A DNA stretch of 64,000 nt, from NCBI RefSeq assembly GCF_000332495.1, contig NZ_AOGW02000006.1, positions 620,001 to 684,000 of the forward strand, given 5' to 3'. The notes under the pieces were generated by a model. The model saw only the letters and a list, made by a program, of their open reading frames with translations. It had not been told where the DNA came from and searched no databases. Made by a program: the position numbers and the translations under genes. Source of the stretch: Leptospira terpstrae serovar Hualin str. LT 11-33 = ATCC 700639 (lineage in GTDB: Bacteria > Spirochaetota > Leptospiria > Leptospirales > Leptospiraceae). Of this stretch, positions 46,280-54,428 are shown in pieces (position 1 is the stretch's first letter; the number at the start of each line of letters is the position of its first letter).

Positions 46280-47544
46280 TTGATTTCTGGCTCTTCAAAA
46301 CTAAATTTAAGCACTGGTTCTCCGCGTTGTTGGATGATGATTGGACCTTTGTCCATATTGATCATATTTTTCCATCCCATACTTGCAACGACTTCTTCAG
46401 AGTTTCTTGTGATTCGAAATTGTTTTCCTTCCTGAACTATATAAAGTTCCGAATAACCAATTTTACCTATGATCATTTCATAGTTTTCTTTCCAATCTAA
46501 CTTTTGAAAGGTGGATTGGATTAAGGTTTTTATATCTGAAAATCCCTTTAAAATTCGTAATCTTGATTGTGAATACACAACTCCTAAAATATAGGAAAGG
46601 ATAATCCCTATATGTTGGTAGGATTTTCCTGCATTTAGAATCACAAAAAACCAGCTACCATCTTCTACTTGGAAAAACTCGATTAAATTCCGGTTGGTTC
46701 TTTTGAACGCGGTGATATTCCAGCCCATAAGTTGCGGTATTGTTCCTGTTTCCAAAAGGTTTTGGACACGTACCGCATATGCTGCTTCTTTCTGATATTT
46801 TTTATTTTCAGAAATATGATAAGAGAGGATATGATTATGGATTGTTAATGCAGATTGACCAGCTAACAAAGATAAGCTATGGTTTGCATCAGCATTTGGA
46901 ATGTTGGATACGGCAATAAAACCAAATAGTTTTTCTCGAAAGATAAAAGGATAAATATAGTTTGCATGGAGTTCCATAAAGTCATTGTTTATGTTTTCAT
47001 GGGAATAGGTATCAGCTACAGAAGAGCCATTTCTTTTGCTGAGTAAAAAAGATTGAAAACTCGATTTAACAATAATATCCTTTGTTGGGTTCAATTTTTT
47101 TTGCCGTCCTCGAAAGTACGAGTGAAATGCAAAGGTTCCATTTTGCGTTAATACAGCCATGGTTCCAGAATGGCTTCCTGTAATTTTTACCATATCCGGA
47201 AAAACATTTTTGATCAGGGCATCAAAATTAAATCGTTTAATGGCTTGCCTGTATGATTCCGCATCTTCTGTTAAATACTCTGATAAAAATCGAGTACGAA
47301 TGTAACGTGTGAGTCTTTCTATAATTGGTAGATATAAAATTAAGGCGAACGCAGATGTAAGTAGTAAAGCAAGTTCCAAATGATAAGACATCTGCTCTGG
47401 AATCTGAGAGAGAATTAGAAAGTATGAAAAATATACGAGTAAAATAAACAAAGTTCGCGTAAAGATATTGGTTACCGATAATTTTAACTGATAACTGGAA
47501 GGTAAAAAATATTTAAGCGAACTTTTGATTTTATTCGAAATCAT
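46276..47544 (-). CDS. Catalytically lost SpoIIE-like protein with GAF domain
   Basis: A 422-residue protein with two membrane segments near the N-terminus (about 25-45 and 50-75), a GAF-like region (about 105-235) and a C-terminal PP2C-like domain (about 245-400). The order of strands follows the neighbouring SpoIIE phosphatase, but motifs are eroded: where the neighbour has SGDYLDI it has RNLIEFF, and where that has GDVAGHG it has LNAGKSY. So the metal-binding aspartates are missing. A pseudophosphatase that regulates or pairs with the coupled active enzyme is inferred. It starts in a 4 bp overlap with argJ. Confidence 0.75.
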   Translation of the reverse strand: MISNKIKSSLKYFLPSSYQLKLSVTNIFTRTLFILLVYFSYFLILSQIPEQMSYHLELALLLTSAFALILYLPIIERLTRYIRTRFLSEYLTEDAESYRQAIKRFNFDALIKNVFPDMVKITGSHSGTMAVLTQNGTFAFHSYFRGRQKKLNPTKDIIVKSSFQSFLLSKRNGSSVADTYSHENINNDFMELHANYIYPFIFREKLFGFIAVSNIPNADANHSLSLLAGQSALTIHNHILSYHISENKKYQKEAAYAVRVQNLLETGTIPQLMGWNITAFKRTNRNLIEFFQVEDGSWFFVILNAGKSYQHIGIILSYILGVVYSQSRLRILKGFSDIKTLIQSTFQKLDWKENYEMIIGKIGYSELYIVQEGKQFRITRNSEEVVASMGWKNMINMDKGPIIIQQRGEPVLKFSFEEPEIK

Positions 47545-48695
47545 GTTGTATAGTATGCATTTTCTTGAATGTATCCTTCGGTGAAATCACAACTCCAGAA
47601 AGTTTTTTGAAAGGAACCTGTATTTAAATTAACTAAAATTTTTATTTCTTCATTTGATTTAAGGTATTCAGCTAACTTTGTTTTGGTGTCATTGTCAGCT
47701 CCTTTGACAGAAATTCCACCCAGTTGGATTTCGAGTGTATCGTAAGGAATGGGTTCATCAAAAACTTTTCCAATTGCCATGACAAACCTTCCCCAGTTTG
47801 GATCCCCACCATAAATGGCAGTTTTTACCAGTGGAGAATTAAGGATGGACTTTCCAATTTTAGTCACTTGGACATCATCTCTTCCTTTGGATACAGTCAG
47901 TTCGATAAGTTTGGAAGCTCCTTCTCCATCGCGAGCGATCATTTTGGAAAGATCGGTGGCAATTTCTTTTAAGTGCGATTCAAAAACTTCATCGGGGATG
48001 GTTCCAAGAACGCCAGAACACATAAGAACCACTGTATCACTTGTAGATGTATCGGAATCGATGGTAATACAATTATAAGTGAGATCCACAACTCGTTTTA
48101 AAATTCCTGGTAGGTCACCTGATTCGGGAAGAAAATCGCAAAGAATGTAAGACAACATAGTGGCCATGTTTGGTTCAATCATCCCCGCACCTTTCGCAAT
48201 TCCGAACATAACACCTTCGCTGGTTTGTGTTGTAATGGTACGATAAGAAATTTTTTTGCGAGTGTCGGTAGTCATAATGGCTTCGGCAACTTCTTCTAAA
48301 TTTCCAGGTTTTAAATCTGTTTTTGCCGTAGAACAGGCATTAAGTATTTTTTCTATGGGAAGGGGAACTCCAATCACACCTGTAGAAGATGGAAGGATGT
48401 CTCTGGCAGAGATGCCTAGAGACTTTCCAAGTTCCGTGCAGATCTGATAAGAATTTTGGATTCCTTGTTCTCCTGTGGCCACGTTTGAGTTTTTAGAATT
48501 GATAACAATTGCTTGGAGGAATCCGTCTTTGATATGGTCCCGGCCCACGTAAATGGGTGCACCAGGAAAATTATTTCGAGTGAATACAGCTGCCGCCTTA
48601 CATCGATTTTCCGAATAAATGACTGCAAAATCTAAACTGGAGTCTTTGATTCCTATGTTTTTGCCGAAGGAATAAAATCCCAATGGAAACTTCAT
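47541..48695 (-). CDS. argJ: Bifunctional ornithine acetyltransferase/N-acetylglutamate synthase
   Basis: A 384-residue protein. It has the autoprocessing motif KGAGMIEPNMATML, where cleavage before Thr yields the two subunits with the new N-terminal Thr as nucleophile (near residue 183). An oxyanion Thr-Gly in SSTGVIG, and the C-terminal 'YGGDPNWGRF', are standard. It recycles acetyl groups in arginine synthesis. It is the last gene before a pair of SpoIIE-like genes with which it overlaps by 4 bp. A hairpin at 48704-48728 lies just upstream of its ribosome-binding site. Confidence 0.96.
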   Translation of the reverse strand: MKFPLGFYSFGKNIGIKDSSLDFAVIYSENRCKAAAVFTRNNFPGAPIYVGRDHIKDGFLQAIVINSKNSNVATGEQGIQNSYQICTELGKSLGISARDILPSSTGVIGVPLPIEKILNACSTAKTDLKPGNLEEVAEAIMTTDTRKKISYRTITTQTSEGVMFGIAKGAGMIEPNMATMLSYILCDFLPESGDLPGILKRVVDLTYNCITIDSDTSTSDTVVLMCSGVLGTIPDEVFESHLKEIATDLSKMIARDGEGASKLIELTVSKGRDDVQVTKIGKSILNSPLVKTAIYGGDPNWGRFVMAIGKVFDEPIPYDTLEIQLGGISVKGADNDTKTKLAEYLKSNEEIKILVNLNTGSFQKTFWSCDFTEGYIQENAYYTT

Positions 48696-48703
48696 AAATA
48701 CCT

Positions 48704-48728
48704 ACCGGATACCAATATTCTATCCGGT
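48704..48728. promoter_or_regulatory. Hairpin upstream of argJ ribosome-binding site
   Basis: ACCGGATA and TATCCGGT pair perfectly (8 bp) with a 9 nt loop. On the minus strand its 3' arm ends just before AGG, which lies upstream of the argJ ATG. A second short hairpin, TTCTC-TTAC-GAGAA (48732-48745), adjoins it. Together they fill the gap after the histidine kinase gene, so they may end that transcript or expose the argJ site. There is no T-run. Confidence 0.55.
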
Positions 48729-48746
48729 GACTTCTCTTACGAGAAT

Positions 48747-50111
48747 CTATTTTTTAGGGAATTCAAAGGTAAAAATGGACCCACCTTTGGGGTTTGGGGA
48801 GACGGAAACTTCGCCAGAATGTAGCCTTGCAATGTGTTTTACGATGGAAAGTCCAAGCCCTGTCCCACCTTCTTTTCGGGAACGGTTGGTATCCACACGG
48901 AAAAAACGTTCGAAGATTCTTTCCGCGTCCTCTGCAGATATTCCTATTCCATGGTCTACCACGTGGATTTGGTTTTTGTCTTCTGTAGAGGAAGTTCTTA
49001 CAATCACGCTGGAACCTTCAGGACTATAAGCGGAAGCATTGGAAATTAGATTCACCAATAAATCTTCAAGTAACAAACGGTCAGCTTTCACTCGGAAATC
49101 GGATGGGATGTCCAAAATCAAATTTTGTTTTTTTTGGGAATAGATAACCCCCAAAGATTCGGACACATTTTTCACAAGATCCAAAACCGAAACATCAGTA
49201 AGGTTCAATACAGTTTTATGATTTTCTAATCTTGATACTGTTAACATATCTTCAACAATACGAATCAAACGATCTGTATTTCGGAGAATAGCGTCCAAAA
49301 ATTTTCGTTCATTCGAATCTTGTGGAAGTTTCAGTTTATATTCTAAAGTTTCGGCATACCCTTTAATCGATGTTATGGGAGTTTTTAATTCATGAGAGGC
49401 ATTTTGAAAAAACTGTTCTCGGATGAGTTGGTTTTGTCTATCTTCCGTGATGTCTGACAAAACTCCAATATATAACTGGATCATGGAATCGGATTTAATT
49501 GGATAAATGCGGGCTGTATAAAAATGAATTCCGTCCTGAAACTCTGTTTTTCCTTCCACTCCATGGTGGATTTTATCCTTAATGAAACCAAGGAGTTCTT
49601 TGTTTTTGATGGAAGGGATATAATCTTTGTATTGAGAATTTTTTTCGATTAAGGTATCTGAAATATTACGGTTTAAAAAAAGAAATTTTTCATTCCGATC
49701 AATAGCAAAGACACCTTCTTTTAGGTTTTGCAGTAAGTAGTTAAACTTTTCTTTTTCGACAGTAAGGTCCAAAAATTGCACTTTGAGTCGTTTAGCCATT
49801 TCATTGATGGACAAGGCCAGCGTTGCAAGCTCACGAATGTCAGGTGAAGATAATTCTACACCGAAGTCACCAGCATTAATTTCTTTTGTTTTTTTCTCAA
49901 CTGTAGCAAGCGGATCTGTGATTCGCATCGCAATATTTGTGGAAGTATAAAAAGTACCAAAGATAGCAATTAAAACAAATCCGAAAAGAATCAGAGGACG
50001 TACTGCGGGTACAACTAGATCATAAATAAAAAATACACCCAAGGCAAGGGTCAGTAAAACAAGTAAAAGACCCCAGTTGAGTAAAAGTAATGTGGAAAAA
50101 AAACTACGCAT
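48747..50111 (-). CDS. Sensor histidine kinase (PhoR-like)
   Basis: A 454-residue kinase. Two N-terminal membrane segments (about 8-30 and 36-55) are close together, so the periplasmic part is tiny. A HAMP domain, a PAS-like domain (about 120-215), then HisKA with the phospho-acceptor His in NASHELKTPITSIKGY and an HATPase with LISNASAYSPEG (N box), DHGIGI and GTGLGLSIVKH (G boxes). The layout matches PhoR. It overlaps the response regulator gene by 8 bp, so they are a two-component pair; the signal is unknown. Confidence 0.94.
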   Translation of the reverse strand: MRSFFSTLLLLNWGLLLVLLTLALGVFFIYDLVVPAVRPLILFGFVLIAIFGTFYTSTNIAMRITDPLATVEKKTKEINAGDFGVELSSPDIRELATLALSINEMAKRLKVQFLDLTVEKEKFNYLLQNLKEGVFAIDRNEKFLFLNRNISDTLIEKNSQYKDYIPSIKNKELLGFIKDKIHHGVEGKTEFQDGIHFYTARIYPIKSDSMIQLYIGVLSDITEDRQNQLIREQFFQNASHELKTPITSIKGYAETLEYKLKLPQDSNERKFLDAILRNTDRLIRIVEDMLTVSRLENHKTVLNLTDVSVLDLVKNVSESLGVIYSQKKQNLILDIPSDFRVKADRLLLEDLLVNLISNASAYSPEGSSVIVRTSSTEDKNQIHVVDHGIGISAEDAERIFERFFRVDTNRSRKEGGTGLGLSIVKHIARLHSGEVSVSPNPKGGSIFTFEFPKK

Positions 50112-50778
50112 CTCGGAATCGGTAACCGACCCCGCGTATGGTTTCTAGTCTTTCTTTTTCAGAAAGTAACTTATCACGTAGGCGTTTGATGTTTACATCG
50201 ACTGTTCGGTCAGTAACAAATACATCTTTGCCCCAAATTCGATCGAGTAATTTGTCTCTAGAAAACGCAACGCCAGGATTACCAGCAAACAGTTGTAAAA
50301 GTTTGAACTCGATCAGAGTCAGATCTATTTCAGTTCCCTCAACAAAAACTTTATGTGCTGTTGGATTGATTTGGATTTTTCCTGTGGAAATGGTCCCTTG
50401 GACTTCTTGTGTTGGATCTGTAGAGCGTCGCGTAACAGTTCTTACACGAGCCACAAGTTCCCGAATGTTAAAAGGTTTGCGAATGTAATCGTCAGCACCT
50501 AACTCAAGACCAAGTACTACATCGGTTTCCCCAGTTTTTGCAGTTACCATTAAAATAGGAATATGAGGGTATTTTTCTTTAATCCGTCTGCAAAGATCCA
50601 TCCCACCTATACCCGGTAACATTAAATCTAAAATGATTCCGTCCGGGAGGTGTTTTTCTAAACGGGGGAGAACTTCCATCCCATTGTGACATACTTCGGT
50701 CTGAAACCCTTCTTCCTCTAAATGGAATTGGATGAGGCCTGCAATGTCTTCTTCGTCATCTACAATTAGTATTTTCAT
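50104..50778 (-). CDS. PhoB/OmpR-family response regulator
   Basis: A 224-residue regulator. The receiver has Asp7/Asp8, phospho-acceptor Asp51 (ILDLMLPG), the switch Thr in MVTAK and Lys in IRKPF. The C-terminal winged helix (about 128-224) contains LTLIEFKLLQLF and RTVDVNIKRLRDKL for DNA contact. It should activate or repress promoters when phosphorylated by the coupled kinase, whose gene overlaps the end by 8 bp. Related PhoB proteins control phosphate genes, but no such gene is here. Confidence 0.95.
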   Translation of the reverse strand: MKILIVDDEEDIAGLIQFHLEEEGFQTEVCHNGMEVLPRLEKHLPDGIILDLMLPGIGGMDLCRRIKEKYPHIPILMVTAKTGETDVVLGLELGADDYIRKPFNIRELVARVRTVTRRSTDPTQEVQGTISTGKIQINPTAHKVFVEGTEIDLTLIEFKLLQLFAGNPGVAFSRDKLLDRIWGKDVFVTDRTVDVNIKRLRDKLLSEKERLETIRGVGYRFRDA

Positions 50779-50849
50779 GAATTATTCCAAAAGTAACAGG
50801 GATTCATTACAAACAGAATACAAAATGATGACAATGAAACGATATCTAT

Positions 50850-51251
50850 CTATTTGCCGAGCATTTGATTGATGTCGCGGATGGCTTGCCTTTGGCGAAG
50901 TAACAAGAAGCCAAGAAATCCGAAGAACAAAAAGAAGGCCAATCCATAAACCCAAAGTAGGGATTTTAGGCGTGCCTGTTCTTTTTCGACAGCTTGAATT
51001 TCTTCCAAATGGGAAATGAGAAAATAAAAATGATCTGCTTTGGAGTAAGATTTTTTGATTTCAGCTCGGAGTTCTGAAACAAGGACCTTCGAATCTTCTT
51101 TGGAAAGGGATTCCACTAGAGGAAGTGCACGGTCTAAATCCATTTTTAAAAATTCTTCTCCGGAAGGCAAAGCCTCGGCAGAGATAGACAGGGCAAAACA
51201 AAAAATAGGGAGAACCAATAGACCTTTCACAAATACTTTAGACCTCTTCAA
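50850..51251 (-). CDS. Small envelope protein near ECF sigma gene
   Basis: About 133 residues from a TTG start at 51251. This start gives a good signal peptide (basic LKRSKVFVKG, then a hydrophobic core ending ISAEA), with AAGGAG 10 nt upstream; an ATG at 51275 overlaps the previous gene by 38 nt and gives a poorer n-region. The mature part is a helical, charged periplasmic segment (about 60 residues) followed by one C-terminal membrane segment and a short basic tail. I do not recognise a family. It could be an anti-sigma accessory because it lies two genes after an ECF sigma gene, but that is inference. Confidence 0.6.
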   Translation of the reverse strand: MKRSKVFVKGLLVLPIFCFALSISAEALPSGEEFLKMDLDRALPLVESLSKEDSKVLVSELRAEIKKSYSKADHFYFLISHLEEIQAVEKEQARLKSLLWVYGLAFFLFFGFLGFLLLRQRQAIRDINQMLGK

Positions 51252-51588
51252 ATCCAAGTTTCTCCTTCCATTCATTCAGAAAAGGAATTCTTGTGTTGAG
51301 GAGTAAAAAGCCAAGGACAAGCGAGTAAAAACAAAAAAATAAACTGGAACTAATCAAAATGGGCAAAAGCAAACCAGTGTTCTCTTGGTGAAAAACGGAG
51401 AGAAACATAGTGCCGAGTGGGATCATAAATAACAAAATAGATAGGCCAACAGATGAAAATAAAAACTTTAAAGGCAAAATTTGCCCTAACACACGCAAAC
51501 GAATGACTGCCGGTGCATCGGAATGTTTTAAAAACGGATCCGGATTTGCAAATGGTTTATCGGTATTAAAATCAGCCTTCGATTTCAT
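51238..51588 (-). CDS. Small membrane protein downstream of ECF sigma gene
   Basis: A 116-residue protein with a charged N-terminal region of about 40 residues and two membrane segments (about 43-65 and 74-97), then a basic tail. The N-terminal part carries His and Asp residues but no zinc-binding anti-sigma (ZAS) motif HxxxCxxC. It overlaps the sigma gene's 3' end by 17 bp, the usual place for an anti-sigma factor. I do not recognise its family; a non-ZAS anti-sigma is a reasonable but unproven idea. Confidence 0.65.
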   Translation of the reverse strand: MKSKADFNTDKPFANPDPFLKHSDAPAVIRLRVLGQILPLKFLFSSVGLSILLFMIPLGTMFLSVFHQENTGLLLPILISSSLFFCFYSLVLGFLLLNTRIPFLNEWKEKLGFEEV

Positions 51589-52075
51589 GTGACCACCATT
51601 TCCTTAGTAGATCCTTTCCTCTGGAAATATGACTTTTGATTGTGTTTAGTTTTATATTTAGATCCAATGCAATTTCTTTGAGAGGTTTGTTTTCAAAGTA
51701 ATGCAATAGAATAGGCATTTGGTATGATTTCGGCAATTTAGAAATAAGGGATCTTAGGTTGTGACTAGTTTCTTCTTTGTCCAAAATTTCAACAACGGTA
51801 GAACCTGTTTTATCTGCTACAAATGAAATGTCTTCTTGCCAATCGACAATGGGAAGTTTTTTCTTTTTGAAAACTTTTGTTAGGCGAAATCTTGCAATTT
51901 GGAATAACCAGGTGGAAAATTGTGATTCTCCACGGAACTTACTGAGTGATTCATAAGTTTGAATGAAAACTTCTTGAGTGAAATCTTCTGCTTCTTCATC
52001 TGTTAGAAAGGCCTTTTTGGCTTGGGAAAATACCATTCCTTGGTATCGTTTCATCAGCACGTCGAATTGGGACAC
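51572..52075 (-). CDS. ECF-type RNA polymerase sigma factor (RpoE-like)
   Basis: A 167-residue sigma factor from the GTG at 52075. Region 2 has DEEAEDFTQEVFIQTYESL (with the conserved Asp/Phe/Gln/Val, residues 26-44) and FSTWLFQIARFRL. Region 4 has ALDLNIKLNTIKSHISRGKDLL, a helix-turn-helix for the -35 element. GTG at 52075 is the only canonical start in frame, but coding-like sequence for 17 residues (NEEDW...ILRGN) continues upstream and matches the sigma N-terminus, so the real start may be a non-canonical codon near 52126. It overlaps the next gene by 17 bp. Confidence 0.9.
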   Translation of the reverse strand: MSQFDVLMKRYQGMVFSQAKKAFLTDEEAEDFTQEVFIQTYESLSKFRGESQFSTWLFQIARFRLTKVFKKKKLPIVDWQEDISFVADKTGSTVVEILDKEETSHNLRSLISKLPKSYQMPILLHYFENKPLKEIALDLNIKLNTIKSHISRGKDLLRKWWSHEIEG

Positions 52076-52140
52076 ATTTCCTCTTAGGATGGATTGGATA
52101 GAATTCCAATCTTCCTCGTTGCAAATCCTTGTTTCAGGCT

Positions 52141-52515
52141 CTACCGATACATTTTGTAGAAGGTCAAGAGACCGAGTCCAATTGCGAATGGGATTAACCC
52201 TCCTAACATCGCCATAGAACTTCCTAAGACGAGTATAAATACAAACGATAAGGCAAAACCAGTGAATGTCAACAAAAGACCAAGGAAAAATGAATACAAT
52301 CTGATGTCAAAACTCCAAGGTTTGTACTGACCGGATTGGATGAGTGCCATCTTTTGTTTATGCCACCACTGGAACAAAAAAAACAAAAGTGTCGTACCGA
52401 AAATGATTCCTATGTTGGGAACTAAATAAAGAACCAAACGGTAAGGATCGGATCCTCCCGTTTTTTGGATTTCGGTGAGTAGTATTATGATTGCTTCATA
52501 TTGTTCTTCTGTCAT
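52141..52515 (-). CDS. Small membrane protein upstream of ECF sigma gene
   Basis: A 124-residue protein with three hydrophobic segments: about residues 25-48, 70-92 and 95-118. The first 20 residues are acidic. It overlaps the PilZ-like gene by 4 bp (ATGA) and ends 65 nt before the sigma factor GTG. No motif or family is recognised. Its place between a PilZ-like protein and a sigma factor hints at membrane-linked signalling, without direct evidence. Confidence 0.65.
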   Translation of the reverse strand: MTEEQYEAIIILLTEIQKTGGSDPYRLVLYLVPNIGIIFGTTLLFFLFQWWHKQKMALIQSGQYKPWSFDIRLYSFFLGLLLTFTGFALSFVFILVLGSSMAMLGGLIPFAIGLGLLTFYKMYR

Positions 52516-53684
52516 GAAACAGCCTCTCCAATTAAATTTGATGCATAAGAACTAAGATAAGACATTCCTTCTGGTTTGTCACATTGGAAAATTTGAACTC
52601 CAATATTTATAGAATCGGACTCCCCTTTTTTCATACTTCTAAGGCTTCCGAAAAAAGTATAGGGTGAGGAGTTGATCACCATTTGGAAAGATACTGGAGA
52701 TCCGAGTGCTCTGTTTTCAATATTAGTACCTGCCGGTAAAGACATTCCTATCCCTCTCCCATCTTGGCTTATATCTCTAACGGGCGTTGTGCGAATTAAG
52801 GTTTCCCAGTCCTTGGCATAAGCAAATTCTAATTGAAAGACAAATTCCTCCGCTTTTTGGTCTAAAAAGGCAAGTAAGGGCCCGATACCTTCAGACCCTT
52901 CGATGTTCGATTGTAAAATAGAATTTCCAAGATCTGGTAAATTACTAATAATTTCAAAATAACCAAGTAAAACTTTTCCGTTGGAGAAAAAAGGAAATAT
53001 CAAAGTGGATTTAACATTGTTTAAAAGAAGAGAATCCAAATACGATCGGACATAGATTTCGCTAAGTTTTTTCGGGCTAAAAAAACCTCTGTCTGTATAA
53101 AAAATTCTGCGATTCGCATCACGCACATAATACGGTGCTCTGGATGTTGCCAGGGCTTCCATAAGTTGTGTGTCTACGGCATAATAAAATCCAATATGAA
53201 TTCTTTTAATAAAATAACCGTAACTCGTTAACACTTGTTCCAGATGGACTTGCCATTGGTTCAAAATTTGGTTGATAATCGAAGTTTTTCCGTAAATAGA
53301 AATGACTGTTCCCAAATCTGCAGTTTGAGCCATCTTGAATTCATAGGCAGAGATATCTTCGATGGCTGCACGTTTAGCAGATCGTTCTAGTGGTTCTATG
53401 AGAATTTCGTAGACTTGGAGCAAATCATCTTGGTAGGGATTGACTGCTTTCACCCGAAGTTCTACTCTGTTTTCTTTTAGAACACAAACAAGTGACTTTG
53501 GTTTGGAGACAATCGGTTCTGTGGTCGCAATTGTAATATGAACTGATTTTAGGATGTCTTTCACTGCTACTGGATTTGTGAGAGTAAACTTTTGTTTGGA
53601 ATCCTTGTCGAGGAGAACCGTCGTAGTCAGCTTGGAAACGATTCCCAAAACTGTCCTTTGGTCAGTCAGTCTATATTTTTTCAT
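52512..53684 (-). CDS. PilZ-like domain protein
   Basis: A 390-residue soluble protein. The N-terminal 125 residues are beta-rich and could be a YcgR-N-like domain. Residues about 135-290 form a longer alpha/beta region. Near residue 305 is VRDISQDGRGIGM, the PilZ-type Asp-x-Ser-x2-Gly pattern with an Arg before it, which supports c-di-GMP binding. It resembles 36985-38109 in layout. Its ATG is only 12 nt from the start of a divergent gene, with no clear ribosome-binding site, so a leaderless transcript is possible. Confidence 0.7.
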   Translation of the reverse strand: MKKYRLTDQRTVLGIVSKLTTTVLLDKDSKQKFTLTNPVAVKDILKSVHITIATTEPIVSKPKSLVCVLKENRVELRVKAVNPYQDDLLQVYEILIEPLERSAKRAAIEDISAYEFKMAQTADLGTVISIYGKTSIINQILNQWQVHLEQVLTSYGYFIKRIHIGFYYAVDTQLMEALATSRAPYYVRDANRRIFYTDRGFFSPKKLSEIYVRSYLDSLLLNNVKSTLIFPFFSNGKVLLGYFEIISNLPDLGNSILQSNIEGSEGIGPLLAFLDQKAEEFVFQLEFAYAKDWETLIRTTPVRDISQDGRGIGMSLPAGTNIENRALGSPVSFQMVINSSPYTFFGSLRSMKKGESDSINIGVQIFQCDKPEGMSYLSSYASNLIGEAVS

Positions 53685-53696
53685 GGTCTAAACAGT

Positions 53697-54428
53697 ATGA
53701 TACGTAAAATCCTAATTTTTGCCATAGTTTTTCCATCTTTTTTGCCTCTATGGGCAGAAAAACCAAAATACCAATATTTCGGAAAGGCATACGATCTGAG
53801 TACTGGGAAGTATATATATTCAGACAATCATAAAGAATATTATAATAATGGAAAGCATATCTATTCAGATATCCTCTACAAAGATGAAGAAGGAAAGGTG
53901 TTTGGATCCAAACATATTGAGTTTGATAAAAACTCGGAAGTTCCAACCTTCAAAACAGAAGACTTTAGAGATGGTTATACGGAAGGTGCTGACGTAAAAG
54001 GTAAAACGGTTCGCTTATTTTCGAAACGTAAAAAAGAAGATCCTCTTGCTGAACGGACCTATACTCCAAAATCTCCAGCTGTAATGGATGGCGGTTTTGA
54101 TTATTTTGTTAGAAATAATTGGGAGGCTTTGGCAAAGGGCGAAAGGATGTCTTTTCATTTCCTTGCTCCCATCCAATTAGATGATTATAAATTTGCCGCT
54201 GAAAAAATTAGAGATGGGGAATGGAAGGGAAGGTCTGCATTATATTTACGATTGGAAGTGGATAATTTTATTTTGAAACAGGTTGTGAAACCCTTTCTTT
54301 TAGTTTATGATGTCAGGACCAGACGAATATTACAGTTCGAAGGGCTTTCTAATATCAATGATGAAAACGGTAAAAGTTTGAAAGTAAAAATTGTCTACGA
54401 TTATCCAAAGGATGTATTGGAACCTTGA
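53697..54428 (+). CDS. Secreted protein of unknown function
   Basis: A 243-residue protein with a cleavable signal peptide (residues 1-20, ending LWA). The mature part is beta-rich and charged, with the acidic patch '[17 protein letters not shown]' and '[14 protein letters not shown]' at midpoint. No recognised domain. An upstream frame to 53592 lacks a signal and would overlap the divergent gene. It ends in a 4 bp TTGA overlap with aat. It is probably periplasmic or outer-membrane associated. The neighbouring PilZ-like gene diverges from it. Confidence 0.72.
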   Translation: MIRKILIFAIVFPSFLPLWAEKPKYQYFGKAYDLSTGKYIYSDNHKEYYNNGKHIYSDILYKDEEGKVFGSKHIEFDKNSEVPTFKTEDFRDGYTEGADVKGKTVRLFSKRKKEDPLAERTYTPKSPAVMDGGFDYFVRNNWEALAKGERMSFHFLAPIQLDDYKFAAEKIRDGEWKGRSALYLRLEVDNFILKQVVKPFLLVYDVRTRRILQFEGLSNINDENGKSLKVKIVYDYPKDVLEP

